Source of the DNA: Deltaproteobacteria bacterium
GTDB lineage: Bacteria; Desulfobacterota; Desulfobacteria; Desulfobacterales; G020354645
DNA: 55,184 bases
Assembly (NCBI GenBank): GCA_020354645.1
Contig: CP070652.1
Span: 5,422,914-5,478,097 of the forward strand
Direction of reading: 5' to 3'
Shown here: one piece after another, positions 42,739 to 52,247 of the stretch
How the letters are laid out: each line of letters starts with the position of its first letter
How positions within the stretch are numbered: position 1 is the stretch's first letter
Notes under the pieces: generated by a model
Database searches by the model: none
Told to the model about the DNA's origin: nothing
The model's input: only the letters and a program-made list of their open reading frames with translations
Position numbers and translations under genes: made by a program

Positions 42739-44778
42739 TCAGGTGGGCAATACCTGGTAACTTGCGTAACTGAACAGTCCGTACAGTGCCCAGCTGCCGG
42801 CCATGAGGAAGTCACCGATGATCAATCCGATAAAAAAATTGCGTAACTTTTTAAACAGCACCACTCCGCCATATCGCATACAGAGCGCATTAAAGAACCA
42901 ACCCTTAAAAAAGCTGAACCAAAGAATCCACATCGCCGAGCTATAGGCAGTTAAATAACCGATGGGATGAATCGGCCACCAATAGAACCGATGATAACAA
43001 ATCACGAGTACCAGCATCACGACAGCTCCGGCCAGAGAGAATATCACGGTCCATCGGCCGGGTTGTACCGGTGATTCTACCAAACTATAAATGTTTTCGT
43101 ATACGGCCAATGTCGTCCGGGTGGCCCAATCAAATTGAAGTTCCCGGATGCCAAACTTGTAACAGATTACCAGCATAGCGACAAAGGATAATAGCAGACC
43201 CGCTATGAGCAATACAAAGATGGTGATAAAAATCCTGCGATTGTTTGATAACTCTTCGGTGACTTTACGGTTATGCAACAGGGAAGGCAAAAGGGATTCC
43301 CGCAGATCCACAAAAAGGACTTTTTGAACCACAGCGGCAACGAGAATACCGATACTGGTAAACAGTTTAGGGCCGAAAAATGTCATCAGGCTGTCGATCG
43401 GGGCGACGGTTAAGGTGAAATAAGCGATTCCCCCTTGGCAGATAACCCGCATGGCTACAAGGGTGAAGAGAAAGAAAGCGATAACGACCAAAAAGGAAAA
43501 AAGAAACGGTATACCGAAAAAATGACACCAGACAACAATCCCAAATCCCCCCGCCACAAATCCCCAGAATGCCAACCGGGTGGAGAGCCATTCTGATTCT
43601 GGATTTTCTTCTTTTTTTAAAGTAAGTGCTTTGTAGACGATATCCTTAAAATGATAACGGGCCAGCCAGGCCAGAAAAACGAAAAAGACAAGATAGGCTC
43701 CGATCATTTGGGCTTCTTCCGGTCGGGAAATAGTAGGACCAAATGTGACGCCTAATGCCGCAGCCGGAATGTTGATACCGAGGATTCCTAAAAAACCAAT
43801 CAGCAGCGCCCCCGCCAGATAGAAAAACCAAAATGAGAAAGAAATTTGCTTTGAGGTGAGAAAGGCAAAACCGATAAAAGCCGGGTAGATATAAATTTTT
43901 AGTTTGTAAAATCCGGAAAACAAACCATGTTTCGGGAAATATTTGCCGGCCAAAATCAAAGTGGGAATCTGGGGCACATCAGGGTAATAAAAACTCAACC
44001 CATTCATCAGATGCAGACAAACCGGAACCAAAACGCCGGCCAATAAAAATCGATTGGCAAAAAACCGGCCCAATCCTTGTTGTTCCAATGCCTCTGCCAT
44101 CAAGAATGGAACCCGCAACAGCGGAAAATTCATCCGTTCGTTATAGAGGGGCTGTTTGCTGAGAAGGCTCACGATGCAAACCATCACGAAATAGCAAAGG
44201 AGAATAAATCCTCCCCACGTGAGCAGAGGTGGTAGCCAGGCACTCCAGGGAATTTTATAAAGAACCTCCCACCAACCCATCTGACGACCCCCGGCAAACC
44301 CGTTATAAAGATCGGCAATGGCCTCACTGCTCTGCGGATACCAGATTTGGGGAAGGAGTGGATGAAGGACTTCTTCCCAGCGATTTTCGACGGTGGCAAA
44401 GTGGTATGGTGCCGTTATATTAATGAAAAAGGTTCGGGCCAGCCCGGTCCAGGCGATCCCGGACAACAGCACCATCAGTGCCCAGGCCACCAGAAGCTCT
44501 TTTCCGGTAAGCCATTTTCGACCCTTGAAAATCCAGCGGGCCCCGGCCGTGAATATCATCAACCACACCAGAATATAAAAGGGTGCCAGTGGAAAGTGCC
44601 CGCCGCCAAGCGGTGTTGCCTGATGGTAAGCATTATTGAACGGCGTAATCAGACAAATTACCAGTGCAAGGACAGCACCGATAAAAATCGCCCGCCAGCG
44701 GATGCTGTTACCGGTACTTTTATCATCAGTTGTCTTGTCGGAAATGCCAGTCATTGAACGCGGTTGATTTTCTTTCAT
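42739..44778 (-). CDS. DUF6785-family polytopic membrane protein
   Basis: This is a 679-aa integral membrane protein with a dozen or more spans. Features I know from DUF6785 proteins are ITPFNNAYHQATPLGGGHFPL near residue 45, the GKELLVAWALMVLLSGIAWTGL segment, ENRWEEVLHPLLP near 130, and NERMNFPLLRVPF. The family is uncharacterised and often sits beside OPT-like proteins in Planctomycetota and deep-branching bacteria. The start ATG overlaps the stop of the giant FtsX gene (ATGA at 44775-44778), so the two are coupled. Transport is likely; the substrate is unknown. Confidence 0.82.
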   Translation of the reverse strand: MKENQPRSMTGISDKTTDDKSTGNSIRWRAIFIGAVLALVICLITPFNNAYHQATPLGGGHFPLAPFYILVWLMIFTAGARWIFKGRKWLTGKELLVAWALMVLLSGIAWTGLARTFFINITAPYHFATVENRWEEVLHPLLPQIWYPQSSEAIADLYNGFAGGRQMGWWEVLYKIPWSAWLPPLLTWGGFILLCYFVMVCIVSLLSKQPLYNERMNFPLLRVPFLMAEALEQQGLGRFFANRFLLAGVLVPVCLHLMNGLSFYYPDVPQIPTLILAGKYFPKHGLFSGFYKLKIYIYPAFIGFAFLTSKQISFSFWFFYLAGALLIGFLGILGINIPAAALGVTFGPTISRPEEAQMIGAYLVFFVFLAWLARYHFKDIVYKALTLKKEENPESEWLSTRLAFWGFVAGGFGIVVWCHFFGIPFLFSFLVVIAFFLFTLVAMRVICQGGIAYFTLTVAPIDSLMTFFGPKLFTSIGILVAAVVQKVLFVDLRESLLPSLLHNRKVTEELSNNRRIFITIFVLLIAGLLLSFVAMLVICYKFGIRELQFDWATRTTLAVYENIYSLVESPVQPGRWTVIFSLAGAVVMLVLVICYHRFYWWPIHPIGYLTAYSSAMWILWFSFFKGWFFNALCMRYGGVVLFKKLRNFFIGLIIGDFLMAGSWALYGLFSYASYQVLPT

Positions 44779-47700
44779 CTCTGATTGGGGCTGATTCCAA
44801 ATTGTTCTGATACCGTGGTCAGCAACTTTTCATAATGATTTTTGGACGGATCATCGAAAGATCGCCACATTAAAAGCTGTTTTCGGATTTCATGAAGGAA
44901 ACTTTTATTGATGCGCCGCCAAGCATTGGCCTCACCCGATTCGCGAATCAGGCGAACGTCAATTTGGAGGAATCCGCTTTCACCTTCTGCAGGACTAAAC
45001 TGCAGATTAACCTTTTGCATGATCCCGAAATCAAATGGTGCCAACCATACACTTATATTCAACTCCAGACAGGCAGGCATTTCGCATTCCTCCTCGGGAC
45101 AATCGCTATCGGTTACTGAACCCAAGGAAAAGGCCTGACAAACAAAACCAAAATCAATCTTTCCGGTGGAAAACTGCCCGTGAGTCACATCCTGGTGCCC
45201 CTGGAAATAATCCAGTAAATAACCACCGACGCTGCGGTGCTCTTTGTATTTCATTAAGAAAGGAAGCGTTATTTCTAAAATGTTACCTTTCGCTTCGGGC
45301 AGTGTCCAGGACCGGTTCACATCCGGTATGGCGATTTCACCGGCCACCTTTGAGGGATAGATCACCGAAATCAATACCACGATGATCACCAGGATCATGG
45401 CCGCCACTCCGGCCAACGAAGAATAATTCACCGTAATCCCGGCCCACATAGAACTCTCGGCAAAAAGCTTGGCCGCCGTCTGGGCCAATAAATATCCCAG
45501 GACCACGCTCAATACCGCAAAGGCCATCGCCTCTGCGACGAACAGAAATGACACGTGAGAGGGAGCCAGCCCTACAGAGGTATAGATTCCGATTTCCCGT
45601 TTTCTTTCGTAAACACTGCTGATCATCGTGTTTAGGACGATAAATATCGAAATAATAAGGGGAATTAAAATGTTGGGGACACCGCTGTAGCTCATCGTAT
45701 CGCTGGCATTATACAAATAGGTACCTTCGGATTCCCCGCTGAAAAGGGTCAGTCCGAAGCGGTCCACCAGATCTTTTGCTGAAGTTTGCATCGATACGTC
45801 AGCCCGGGGTCGGATTGCCACAGCCTTGAGATGCCCCCCTAAAGCCAGAAGTGTCCGGTGAGGGATAATCAAAGTTAAGTCCACCGGTATATGTTGATAG
45901 CGGCTCTGAAATTCCTTTACATCCTCGCCGGATTCCAGGGCTTCTGCCTCGACTTCAGTCATTTCCGTAGTGACTTCACGCGGAAATATTACCGGAGTTA
46001 GCGGTTCACCGTCCAAGTCGGTACGAGCCTGTAATTTTTTGCTGGAAAATATACCGTCCACACGAAACGGTATGCCCCACAAATGAACCACCGACCCTTC
46101 CGGCCGATGGGGATCGATGCCAAGATTTTCGGCCATGCGTTCCGATAAAAGAACTGCCTGTAATTGGTTTTCAGAAAACCACTGTCCGCCGATGAGAATC
46201 TCATCGAGTCCTGATACCATGCCCTCATTGTATGAAAGCCCCACCAATCCCTGGGCCACGAAAATACGATCTTTGAAACCAACGGGAATACGTGGTGCTC
46301 GTGTTTTGTCTTCGTCCTCCAGCCAAACCCGAGGAACAGCCATGCCTTTACCGGTAAAAGCATTGGCAATAACACCCAAAGCTTCCGGTGGTAGATCTCG
46401 CCAATTGACGTTTTTTAATAAAAAACCCTGATAGGGAGATTCGGTTTGATAAAAAATACGTGCGTGGTGCCGCATAGATTTTACTGAGGTGAAGCTCATG
46501 ATGGTAAAGGTGAGAATAATCAGGGTGGTACAGGTAAGAGCAGTCCGCAAGCGCCGGCGTTTGAGGTTACTGACGCCTAATAGAAAGGCGGCCACAAACG
46601 CCTTCCAGCGGCCGACCTCTCCTGCCTGCACCAGCTTAGCGCGGGTTTGCAACCGGGTCATCTCCTCTTCAAAACGGAAAAAGATGATCAGCGTGACCAT
46701 AAAAGAAAGCCCCATAATGAAAAACGCCAAAATCACAACCATGGGGCTGTAGGCCAGCTGAAAAGCCGGATGCACTTTGTAAATCAGTGCGATCACCAGG
46801 ATTAGGATTGTGCAAAATGCAACAATGCGCTTGTAAATATTGGCAAAGGAAAAAAGCAGGCGTTCCATACAAAATGCAAAGGGAACAAAAAGAGCAATAT
46901 AAAAGAGCACCCCATAAAGGACATCTTTCTGGGTTTTTTCCACATCCTCATAAACGCGGCTGGCCAGGGCCCATGATCTGGCGCTGGCTTCAGAAAAACG
47001 ATCGTACAATTGATCTTTTAATGCCTGCTCGGCCGTTTTAAGGGCTGTGACCCCCTCGTCTTGAAGCTTGCGTATCCGTTCGTTGAAAATTCCGCGCTTT
47101 TCAAGGTTGGCTATGCGCGGCCCGAGCAACATCCACATATCCCGTGCCACCATGTATTCTGTGCGATATAAAATGGGCCACTTTTCCACCATATATCCGA
47201 TACCTTCGGATTTATCTCTGGTGGGATTTGTCAAAACCAATTTATTTCTTAAAACGGTATCCGATAAGGTCATCTTAAGGGGGGTTCCGGGTTCCAGAAA
47301 AACAGTAGAGATGACAGAAGACCAGGTATCAAGACGGCTCATAAACCACCGCAACGGATCGGCTTCGCGCCGGCCGTCTATAATTTTGGGTTTGGTCATG
47401 TATCGAAAGGTTCGCGGTTCCAATAAATTGAATAACGTGGTTCCATTACAGGCAAACATTATCAGGTCGGACTCCATAAAACGCCGCCGCATTTTCACAC
47501 GGTAAGCCTCTTTGCCCGTTTGTTTCTTGTCGACAGCCCAGACTACAGATCCTGTCATCGGATCAAATCTGTAACCCTCGAGAATTACCTTGTGATAGCT
47601 ATGTTTTTTATCAGCCATGCCCCTGAGGTGAAAGAATCCCATGTGGTCCACCATGACGTGATAGCGGGCCGACCCTTGATAGGCAAGGAGCACGGTTCCG

Positions 47701-49766
47701 GGGGCCGGCTGATCGGCAAAAAGCTCTCCATGGCGAAGGAATTTTGCCCGTCCGGTGACAGCCGAAAACCCGTTTCTCGGAAAAATGTCTGAATGCAGTT
47801 TCGGTGCACCGGCCAAATGATGCACCAGACCGCAAACAACGGCACTTTGTTTTGCGGCATAAGCCAGGTTTACTCTTTCAAGTGTATCGTAAGGAGTTCC
47901 CCACATCGACCGGGCATCATGGGTCGTCACAAAGCTTACACCATGAATTCCGGCCAAAGCGCTGACTTCGCCGCCCAGAGGCGGTCGATCAAGAAAATAG
48001 CTTTGCCATGATCGCCGCCGACTGGGTCGCAGCGTATCCTTAAAAATACCGGAAAGCCCCTGCACTTGTTCGACTTCCTTTGCTCCTTCCCGCAAGATCT
48101 CATCCAGCTTACTATAAGCCGATGTCCGGTTAATCCTGGGTCGGAACGGATATAACCAGCCGTAATTGAAGGCGCCGAAACCGTCTCCATGGCTGGATAG
48201 ATGCAGAGAAATTACTGCTGACAGTTCATAAGCTTTAACCAGCCCCCGGAAAGCGCGGGCACTGTCAATGTCTTTCAGCTGTTTTTTAGCATCGGTCAGG
48301 ATGGCTTTTTGATCCTGAAGTGCTTCTGGAACCAATCGGTAAAGAATCTGACGCTCATCATACGGCAGATCATCAAAGGTTTTGCGCCAGATTAAACGGC
48401 GCAGCAAAAGTCTTTGCTGAGCCAGTTCCTGTATCAATCTTTGAGAATTCGCTCCCTCCTGTTGTAATCGAAGCCGCATCAATCGGCGCGAAACTTTATC
48501 GGCTTCTGTTTTTACCCGTTCATCCATCGCTTCTTTGAACAGACTGGCACTTTGCCCATCGGTAGATTCAATTTCAGCCTTTCCTTCAAAAGAGGGATTG
48601 GTGAGCGCCTTAATCGTCTTGCGGGTTTTTGATATGATGGCTTTCAGTTCATTTTTCATTTTGCGCATGTCTTTGGACCTGGCGCTGATGCTCCAGATTA
48701 GTTCACGCAAACCGGCCAATGTCTGGGCGTGTCCGCTTGTAGCCAAGAGAAGAACCGATCTTTGGGGAGGGTTTTTCTTCAGGAACCCGGCCAGTTCCAA
48801 CAGAGTGGCCACACTGCAGGCTTCATCAGCACCCGGCGATATTCCGGAAACGATGGCGCTACTGTCATAGAAGGCTTCGACGATTATCAACTGTTCCTTG
48901 AGTTGAGAATCACTGCCGGGAATAAGCGCGTAGACGTTTTCTCCGGCAACCTCCTGCCATGCGGCTTCGGAAATTAACTGAACCCGCGCAGCTACTATTC
49001 CGTTGGCGGCCGTCTCGAAGGAACCGAAATATCGGCGAATTTCGGATAAGGGCATCCAGAAACGCGGAAAATGAATCGGCGAAAGTTCAACTTTTTCTTC
49101 AAAGAAAGCTTTAGCGTAAATCCCCCGATCCACATATATCAACGCCTTGGCCCCCAGATTGGCTGCATGCAGCCAATTTTTACCGGAATCCAGTTCCATT
49201 AAAATAATGGCACCTTCAATCATTTTACCATTAAAGTGATGGAGCTCTCCCTGTCCGACATAAACCAGAGGGCCTTGAAGCCCCGGCGGTGAAACCGTCT
49301 GGGGCGAAATTGCATTGGCGTTAATAGGGTGAATCGGCAAAGACACATTTTGCTCGGTTAAGGTAAGTGTGCTTGGCCCGTGGTGGACCACAGGGACTGA
49401 AAACCAGTGGGATCCCGCTGGTTCCAGTCCCAGCTGATTAAATCTTTTTTTAATGTAGGCAGCGGCTGTCTGCGCCCCCGGAGTACCGGTTGCTCTGTCT
49501 CCATGGGCGGTAAAGGCTTCAATGACGGTTTGAAAGTCATCTTGGTGAGTGTTATTAACCCCGGCTGTGGCAGTAAAAACCGGTAGAAATGTCAGCCATA
49601 GCACTATGAAAAATCGATGTGGCGTCCACCGCCATTTCTGTGCGGTTCTACGCTTGCCGAGAAAAAGATGTGGCATGTGGGATGCGGGATGTCGGATGCG
49701 GGACAGCGGGTAATTCCGGCAGATTAAACCAATAAAACGGCTATGACGCATCGAACGAAACAGCAT
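44775..49766 (-). CDS. Giant M28-peptidase-like/FtsX permease fusion
   Basis: This 1663-aa membrane protein has a signal anchor near 51-68, a PA-like domain (about 160-230) and an M28 aminopeptidase-like domain. In the M28 part the zinc-ligand positions look altered: AFYD (F299) replaces AHYD, ATSGHAQ (342-348) replaces the Glu-Glu motif, while GADEA (312-316) is kept. It is probably a non-catalytic, periplasmic binding domain. A coiled region (about 370-470) follows, then spans from about 975. Two MacB/FtsX permease parts come next, one with YERKREIGIYTSVGLAPSHV, then a C-terminal cytoplasmic domain of about 170 residues. The first 30 codons contain a word array, so the true start may be ATG 49676. 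Confidence 0.85.
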   Translation of the reverse strand: MLFRSMRHSRFIGLICRNYPLSRIRHPASHMPHLFLGKRRTAQKWRWTPHRFFIVLWLTFLPVFTATAGVNNTHQDDFQTVIEAFTAHGDRATGTPGAQTAAAYIKKRFNQLGLEPAGSHWFSVPVVHHGPSTLTLTEQNVSLPIHPINANAISPQTVSPPGLQGPLVYVGQGELHHFNGKMIEGAIILMELDSGKNWLHAANLGAKALIYVDRGIYAKAFFEEKVELSPIHFPRFWMPLSEIRRYFGSFETAANGIVAARVQLISEAAWQEVAGENVYALIPGSDSQLKEQLIIVEAFYDSSAIVSGISPGADEACSVATLLELAGFLKKNPPQRSVLLLATSGHAQTLAGLRELIWSISARSKDMRKMKNELKAIISKTRKTIKALTNPSFEGKAEIESTDGQSASLFKEAMDERVKTEADKVSRRLMRLRLQQEGANSQRLIQELAQQRLLLRRLIWRKTFDDLPYDERQILYRLVPEALQDQKAILTDAKKQLKDIDSARAFRGLVKAYELSAVISLHLSSHGDGFGAFNYGWLYPFRPRINRTSAYSKLDEILREGAKEVEQVQGLSGIFKDTLRPSRRRSWQSYFLDRPPLGGEVSALAGIHGVSFVTTHDARSMWGTPYDTLERVNLAYAAKQSAVVCGLVHHLAGAPKLHSDIFPRNGFSAVTGRAKFLRHGELFADQPAPGTVLLAYQGSARYHVMVDHMGFFHLRGMADKKHSYHKVILEGYRFDPMTGSVVWAVDKKQTGKEAYRVKMRRRFMESDLIMFACNGTTLFNLLEPRTFRYMTKPKIIDGRREADPLRWFMSRLDTWSSVISTVFLEPGTPLKMTLSDTVLRNKLVLTNPTRDKSEGIGYMVEKWPILYRTEYMVARDMWMLLGPRIANLEKRGIFNERIRKLQDEGVTALKTAEQALKDQLYDRFSEASARSWALASRVYEDVEKTQKDVLYGVLFYIALFVPFAFCMERLLFSFANIYKRIVAFCTILILVIALIYKVHPAFQLAYSPMVVILAFFIMGLSFMVTLIIFFRFEEEMTRLQTRAKLVQAGEVGRWKAFVAAFLLGVSNLKRRRLRTALTCTTLIILTFTIMSFTSVKSMRHHARIFYQTESPYQGFLLKNVNWRDLPPEALGVIANAFTGKGMAVPRVWLEDEDKTRAPRIPVGFKDRIFVAQGLVGLSYNEGMVSGLDEILIGGQWFSENQLQAVLLSERMAENLGIDPHRPEGSVVHLWGIPFRVDGIFSSKKLQARTDLDGEPLTPVIFPREVTTEMTEVEAEALESGEDVKEFQSRYQHIPVDLTLIIPHRTLLALGGHLKAVAIRPRADVSMQTSAKDLVDRFGLTLFSGESEGTYLYNASDTMSYSGVPNILIPLIISIFIVLNTMISSVYERKREIGIYTSVGLAPSHVSFLFVAEAMAFAVLSVVLGYLLAQTAAKLFAESSMWAGITVNYSSLAGVAAMILVIIVVLISVIYPSKVAGEIAIPDVNRSWTLPEAKGNILEITLPFLMKYKEHRSVGGYLLDYFQGHQDVTHGQFSTGKIDFGFVCQAFSLGSVTDSDCPEEECEMPACLELNISVWLAPFDFGIMQKVNLQFSPAEGESGFLQIDVRLIRESGEANAWRRINKSFLHEIRKQLLMWRSFDDPSKNHYEKLLTTVSEQFGISPNQR
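49673..49712. repeat. Word array (GTGGGATGCGGGATG type) at the 5' end of the giant gene
   Basis: Words such as GTGGCATGTGGGATGC and GGGATGTCGGATGCGGGAC run through the first codons of the FtsX fusion frame. It encodes the RIRHPASHMPH segment if translated from 49766, which suggests the array is normally untranslated and start 49676 or later is used. Confidence 0.5.
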
Positions 49767-49768
49767 GA

Positions 49769-50506
49769 TTATTCTTTCGTACCAATCTTGCCCAAAGATA
49801 TGGAAAGTTCATCTCTATCTTCAATCTTGTCAACGCGGCCATCACGGATCCACACCACCTGGTCTGAAACATTCAGCATTTTAAAATCATGGGTGGCAGA
49901 TATGACCGTTACACTTCTTTCGCGGCTCAATTCCTTCAGCAGGGCAATAATTTCCTCTCCGGTCGATAAATCTAAATTTCCGGTGGGTTCATCAGCCAGA
50001 ATGATAGACGGATCGTTTGCCAGTGCCCGCGCCACCGCAACGCGCTGTTGCTGACCACCGGAGAGCTCCGAAGGTTTGTGGCGAAATCTATCCCCCAGCC
50101 CCACCAGGTCCAGCAGCTGGATGCCCTTTTTCACTGCTGCGTCGTTGCCCATTCCCGCAAATGTCATGGGAAGGGTTACGTTTTCCAAGGCGGTCATCAC
50201 CTGAATGAGGTTGAACGTTTGGAAGATATAGCCGATTTTACGGCATCGTAGCCATGCCAATTCATAGGCATCAAGCTGGGCGATATCGACCTCATCGATG
50301 AATACCTTGCCGGATGTTGGTTTATCCAGACCACCGATCATGTTGAAAAGCGTACTTTTTCCCGATCCGGACGGACCCATGATTGAAATATAATTGCCGG
50401 CAGCAATCTCGAGGTTAATGCCCTTCAATGCTTCAACAGCAACTTTTCCGAGTTGAAACTTTTTGGTGACATCAGAAACCCGAACGATATTGTGAGTGTT
50501 GGACAT
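49769..50506 (-). CDS. LolD/MacB-type ABC transporter ATPase
   Basis: This 245-aa ATPase has Walker A GPSGSGKST (about 43-51), Q-loop YIFQTFNLI, signature LSGGQQQRVAVARAL, Walker B IILADEPTGNLD and switch-loop His in SATHD. The MacB/LolD family powers mechanotransmitting transporters that act on envelope substrates rather than pumping across the inner membrane. I start at ATG 50506 (the frame opens with TTG 50509). It lies between the two FtsX-type permease genes and would serve both. Confidence 0.94.
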   Translation of the reverse strand: MSNTHNIVRVSDVTKKFQLGKVAVEALKGINLEIAAGNYISIMGPSGSGKSTLFNMIGGLDKPTSGKVFIDEVDIAQLDAYELAWLRCRKIGYIFQTFNLIQVMTALENVTLPMTFAGMGNDAAVKKGIQLLDLVGLGDRFRHKPSELSGGQQQRVAVARALANDPSIILADEPTGNLDLSTGEEIIALLKELSRERSVTVISATHDFKMLNVSDQVVWIRDGRVDKIEDRDELSISLGKIGTKE

Positions 50507-50582
50507 CAATGACTACCTTATCGTTTTTTTACATTTCACCTTTCCATTTATCCTATTTTCCGATAGGCGCTTTAGGCTATAT

Positions 50583-51281
50583 TCACTGTTCCACCCGCAT
50601 AGCCTCTACGGGTTGCATTTTAGCAGCCACTATGGCCGGATACAACACTCCCGCAAGACTCAACAGAATCCCGACAAGGGTGGCATACAGCACGGATAAC
50701 GCAACATCCGACCATGAAAGGGCTGCCACCGCTACGGTGCCGAAACTCAAAAGGGCATTGACCAAAGAAAAAAAACCACCGGCCACAGCGCCAATACTGG
50801 CCCCGGCAAGGCCCTGCATGGCTGCCTCGAGAACAAATAGCCTTAACACAAAGCGGTCCAAGGCTCCGAGGCATTTCATCGTGCCGATCTCCCTGAAACG
50901 TTCGGTCACCGCCATCAGTTGAGCATTTATAATCCCCACCGCGCAAACCAATAGCGAAAGAATGATAATCCAACGTTGTTTCGGACTGCTGCCGACTGCT
51001 GTATCTTGTGCCTCTAAATCATAACCCGCCCGAATCAGGGCTTGCCTTAAGTTGATATCTCCGGTAGCCAAAAGCCCATCGGCGATGTCGGTACCGACAT
51101 TGACAAAACTCAGAAATGATACCGCCAGCACAAGCGTAATGGTAGTAATGAGAGAACGGAAAAATCGGACGCGAATGCTTTTGAATGAGATTTCCACTGA
51201 TTTTGCGAAAGGCAGTACCACCAGCCGGTTGACTCCGTCTTTCTCAATAGAACTCAATAACCGACTACCTCTTTGTTCCAA
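50583..51281 (-). CDS. Short FtsX-family ABC permease
   Basis: This 232-aa protein has four membrane spans (about 42-62, 104-123, 155-178 and 192-215) and the FtsX signature TERFREIGTMKCLGALDRF. It is much shorter than LolC/MacB permeases because the periplasmic domain between spans one and two is only about 40 residues (about 63-103). The start is TTG 51281 with AAGG 8 nt upstream; no ATG is available before the signature. It probably pairs with the giant FtsX fusion as the second permease. Confidence 0.85.
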   Translation of the reverse strand: MEQRGSRLLSSIEKDGVNRLVVLPFAKSVEISFKSIRVRFFRSLITTITLVLAVSFLSFVNVGTDIADGLLATGDINLRQALIRAGYDLEAQDTAVGSSPKQRWIIILSLLVCAVGIINAQLMAVTERFREIGTMKCLGALDRFVLRLFVLEAAMQGLAGASIGAVAGGFFSLVNALLSFGTVAVAALSWSDVALSVLYATLVGILLSLAGVLYPAIVAAKMQPVEAMRVEQ

Positions 51282-51602
51282 TAGTTAAACCTTATTTCCT
51301 CTTATAAACAACATCCCTGTTAGTAAATATCTTAACCAATTCAAGCAATTATCATGCGCTATTTGGAAATCCGAATTGTATAACACAGCAGAGTAAGTGT
51401 GTAAATGATAATAATTACTGATAATACATACGGCATATAGTTCGATTTAACCGCCATGCGGTATCACAGGTACCCGGGGTGTGCCGGCTGTAAAAAAAAG
51501 TATGTGGTAGAGCCTGCAATTTTGAAATGGAGGACAAAGTTTTCAGCAGGGTCTTAACGCACGCTCTGATCATATCGATTAACATGTGGTCAAATTTAGG
51601 GC
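51282..51602. other. Spacer before the FtsX operon
   Basis: These 321 bp separate the methyltransferase stop from the FtsX operon start (both minus strand) and should hold the operon promoter. I see an AT-rich stretch at 51380-51440 but no strong -35/-10 pair, and no gene. Confidence 0.4.
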
Positions 51603-52247
51603 CTATTTTTTCCGAATGAGATATATACCGTCACGGATAGCCAGCATTATTTTTTCCACCTTATCATCGCTCTTGACCTTCTCATTAAAGGCAGCAATTG
51701 CTTTGGCATTTTCATTGGTAATCTTTTTTTTAAAAATTTTATACCGCCAAAACACATTATCCACCATCATAAAACCACCGGATCTTAATATGCGAATGGA
51801 CTCATCATAATACCGACCATAAGAGGGTTTATCCGCATCAATAAAAATGAAATCTACACTCTCGTCGGGCATTTTGTGAAGGGTTTCAACGGCCGATCTC
51901 AGTTCCAGACGAATTTTTCTACCATGCGGACTCTTTTTGAAATACTTCAACGCGAGCCTGGCAAATTCTTTATTGGTCTCGCAGGTTGTTAACATTCCAT
52001 CATCCGGCAGCGCTTCGGCTATCATTAACGCGGAATAACCGGTAAAAGTGCCGACTTCAACGGCGTATTTTATGCCGGAAATCTTTATGAGAAACTGTAA
52101 TAACTTTCCCTCAGATCTTCCAATGCTCCACCTGGCAAGCCCGGTTTTTTCTTCGGTAACTTTAATAAGTTCACGCAGAAGTGGAGATACCGGATCCGTA
52201 TGGTCATGAACGTATTTCTCAATTTTTGATGCCAGATCATCATTCAT
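51603..52247 (-). CDS. O-methyltransferase family 3 (SAM-dependent)
   Basis: This is a 214-aa class I methyltransferase of the COMT/CCoAOMT-like type. The SAM loop is VEVGTFTGYSALMIAEAL (about 63-80), with the acidic tip CETNKE, and metal-binding DADK lies in FIFIDADKPSYGRYY. The start overlaps the upstream glycosyltransferase stop by 4 bp (ATGA). It may methylate a sugar or phenolic product of the neighbouring glycosyltransferases, though family members also act on catechols. Confidence 0.88.
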   Translation of the reverse strand: MNDDLASKIEKYVHDHTDPVSPLLRELIKVTEEKTGLARWSIGRSEGKLLQFLIKISGIKYAVEVGTFTGYSALMIAEALPDDGMLTTCETNKEFARLALKYFKKSPHGRKIRLELRSAVETLHKMPDESVDFIFIDADKPSYGRYYDESIRILRSGGFMMVDNVFWRYKIFKKKITNENAKAIAAFNEKVKSDDKVEKIMLAIRDGIYLIRKK

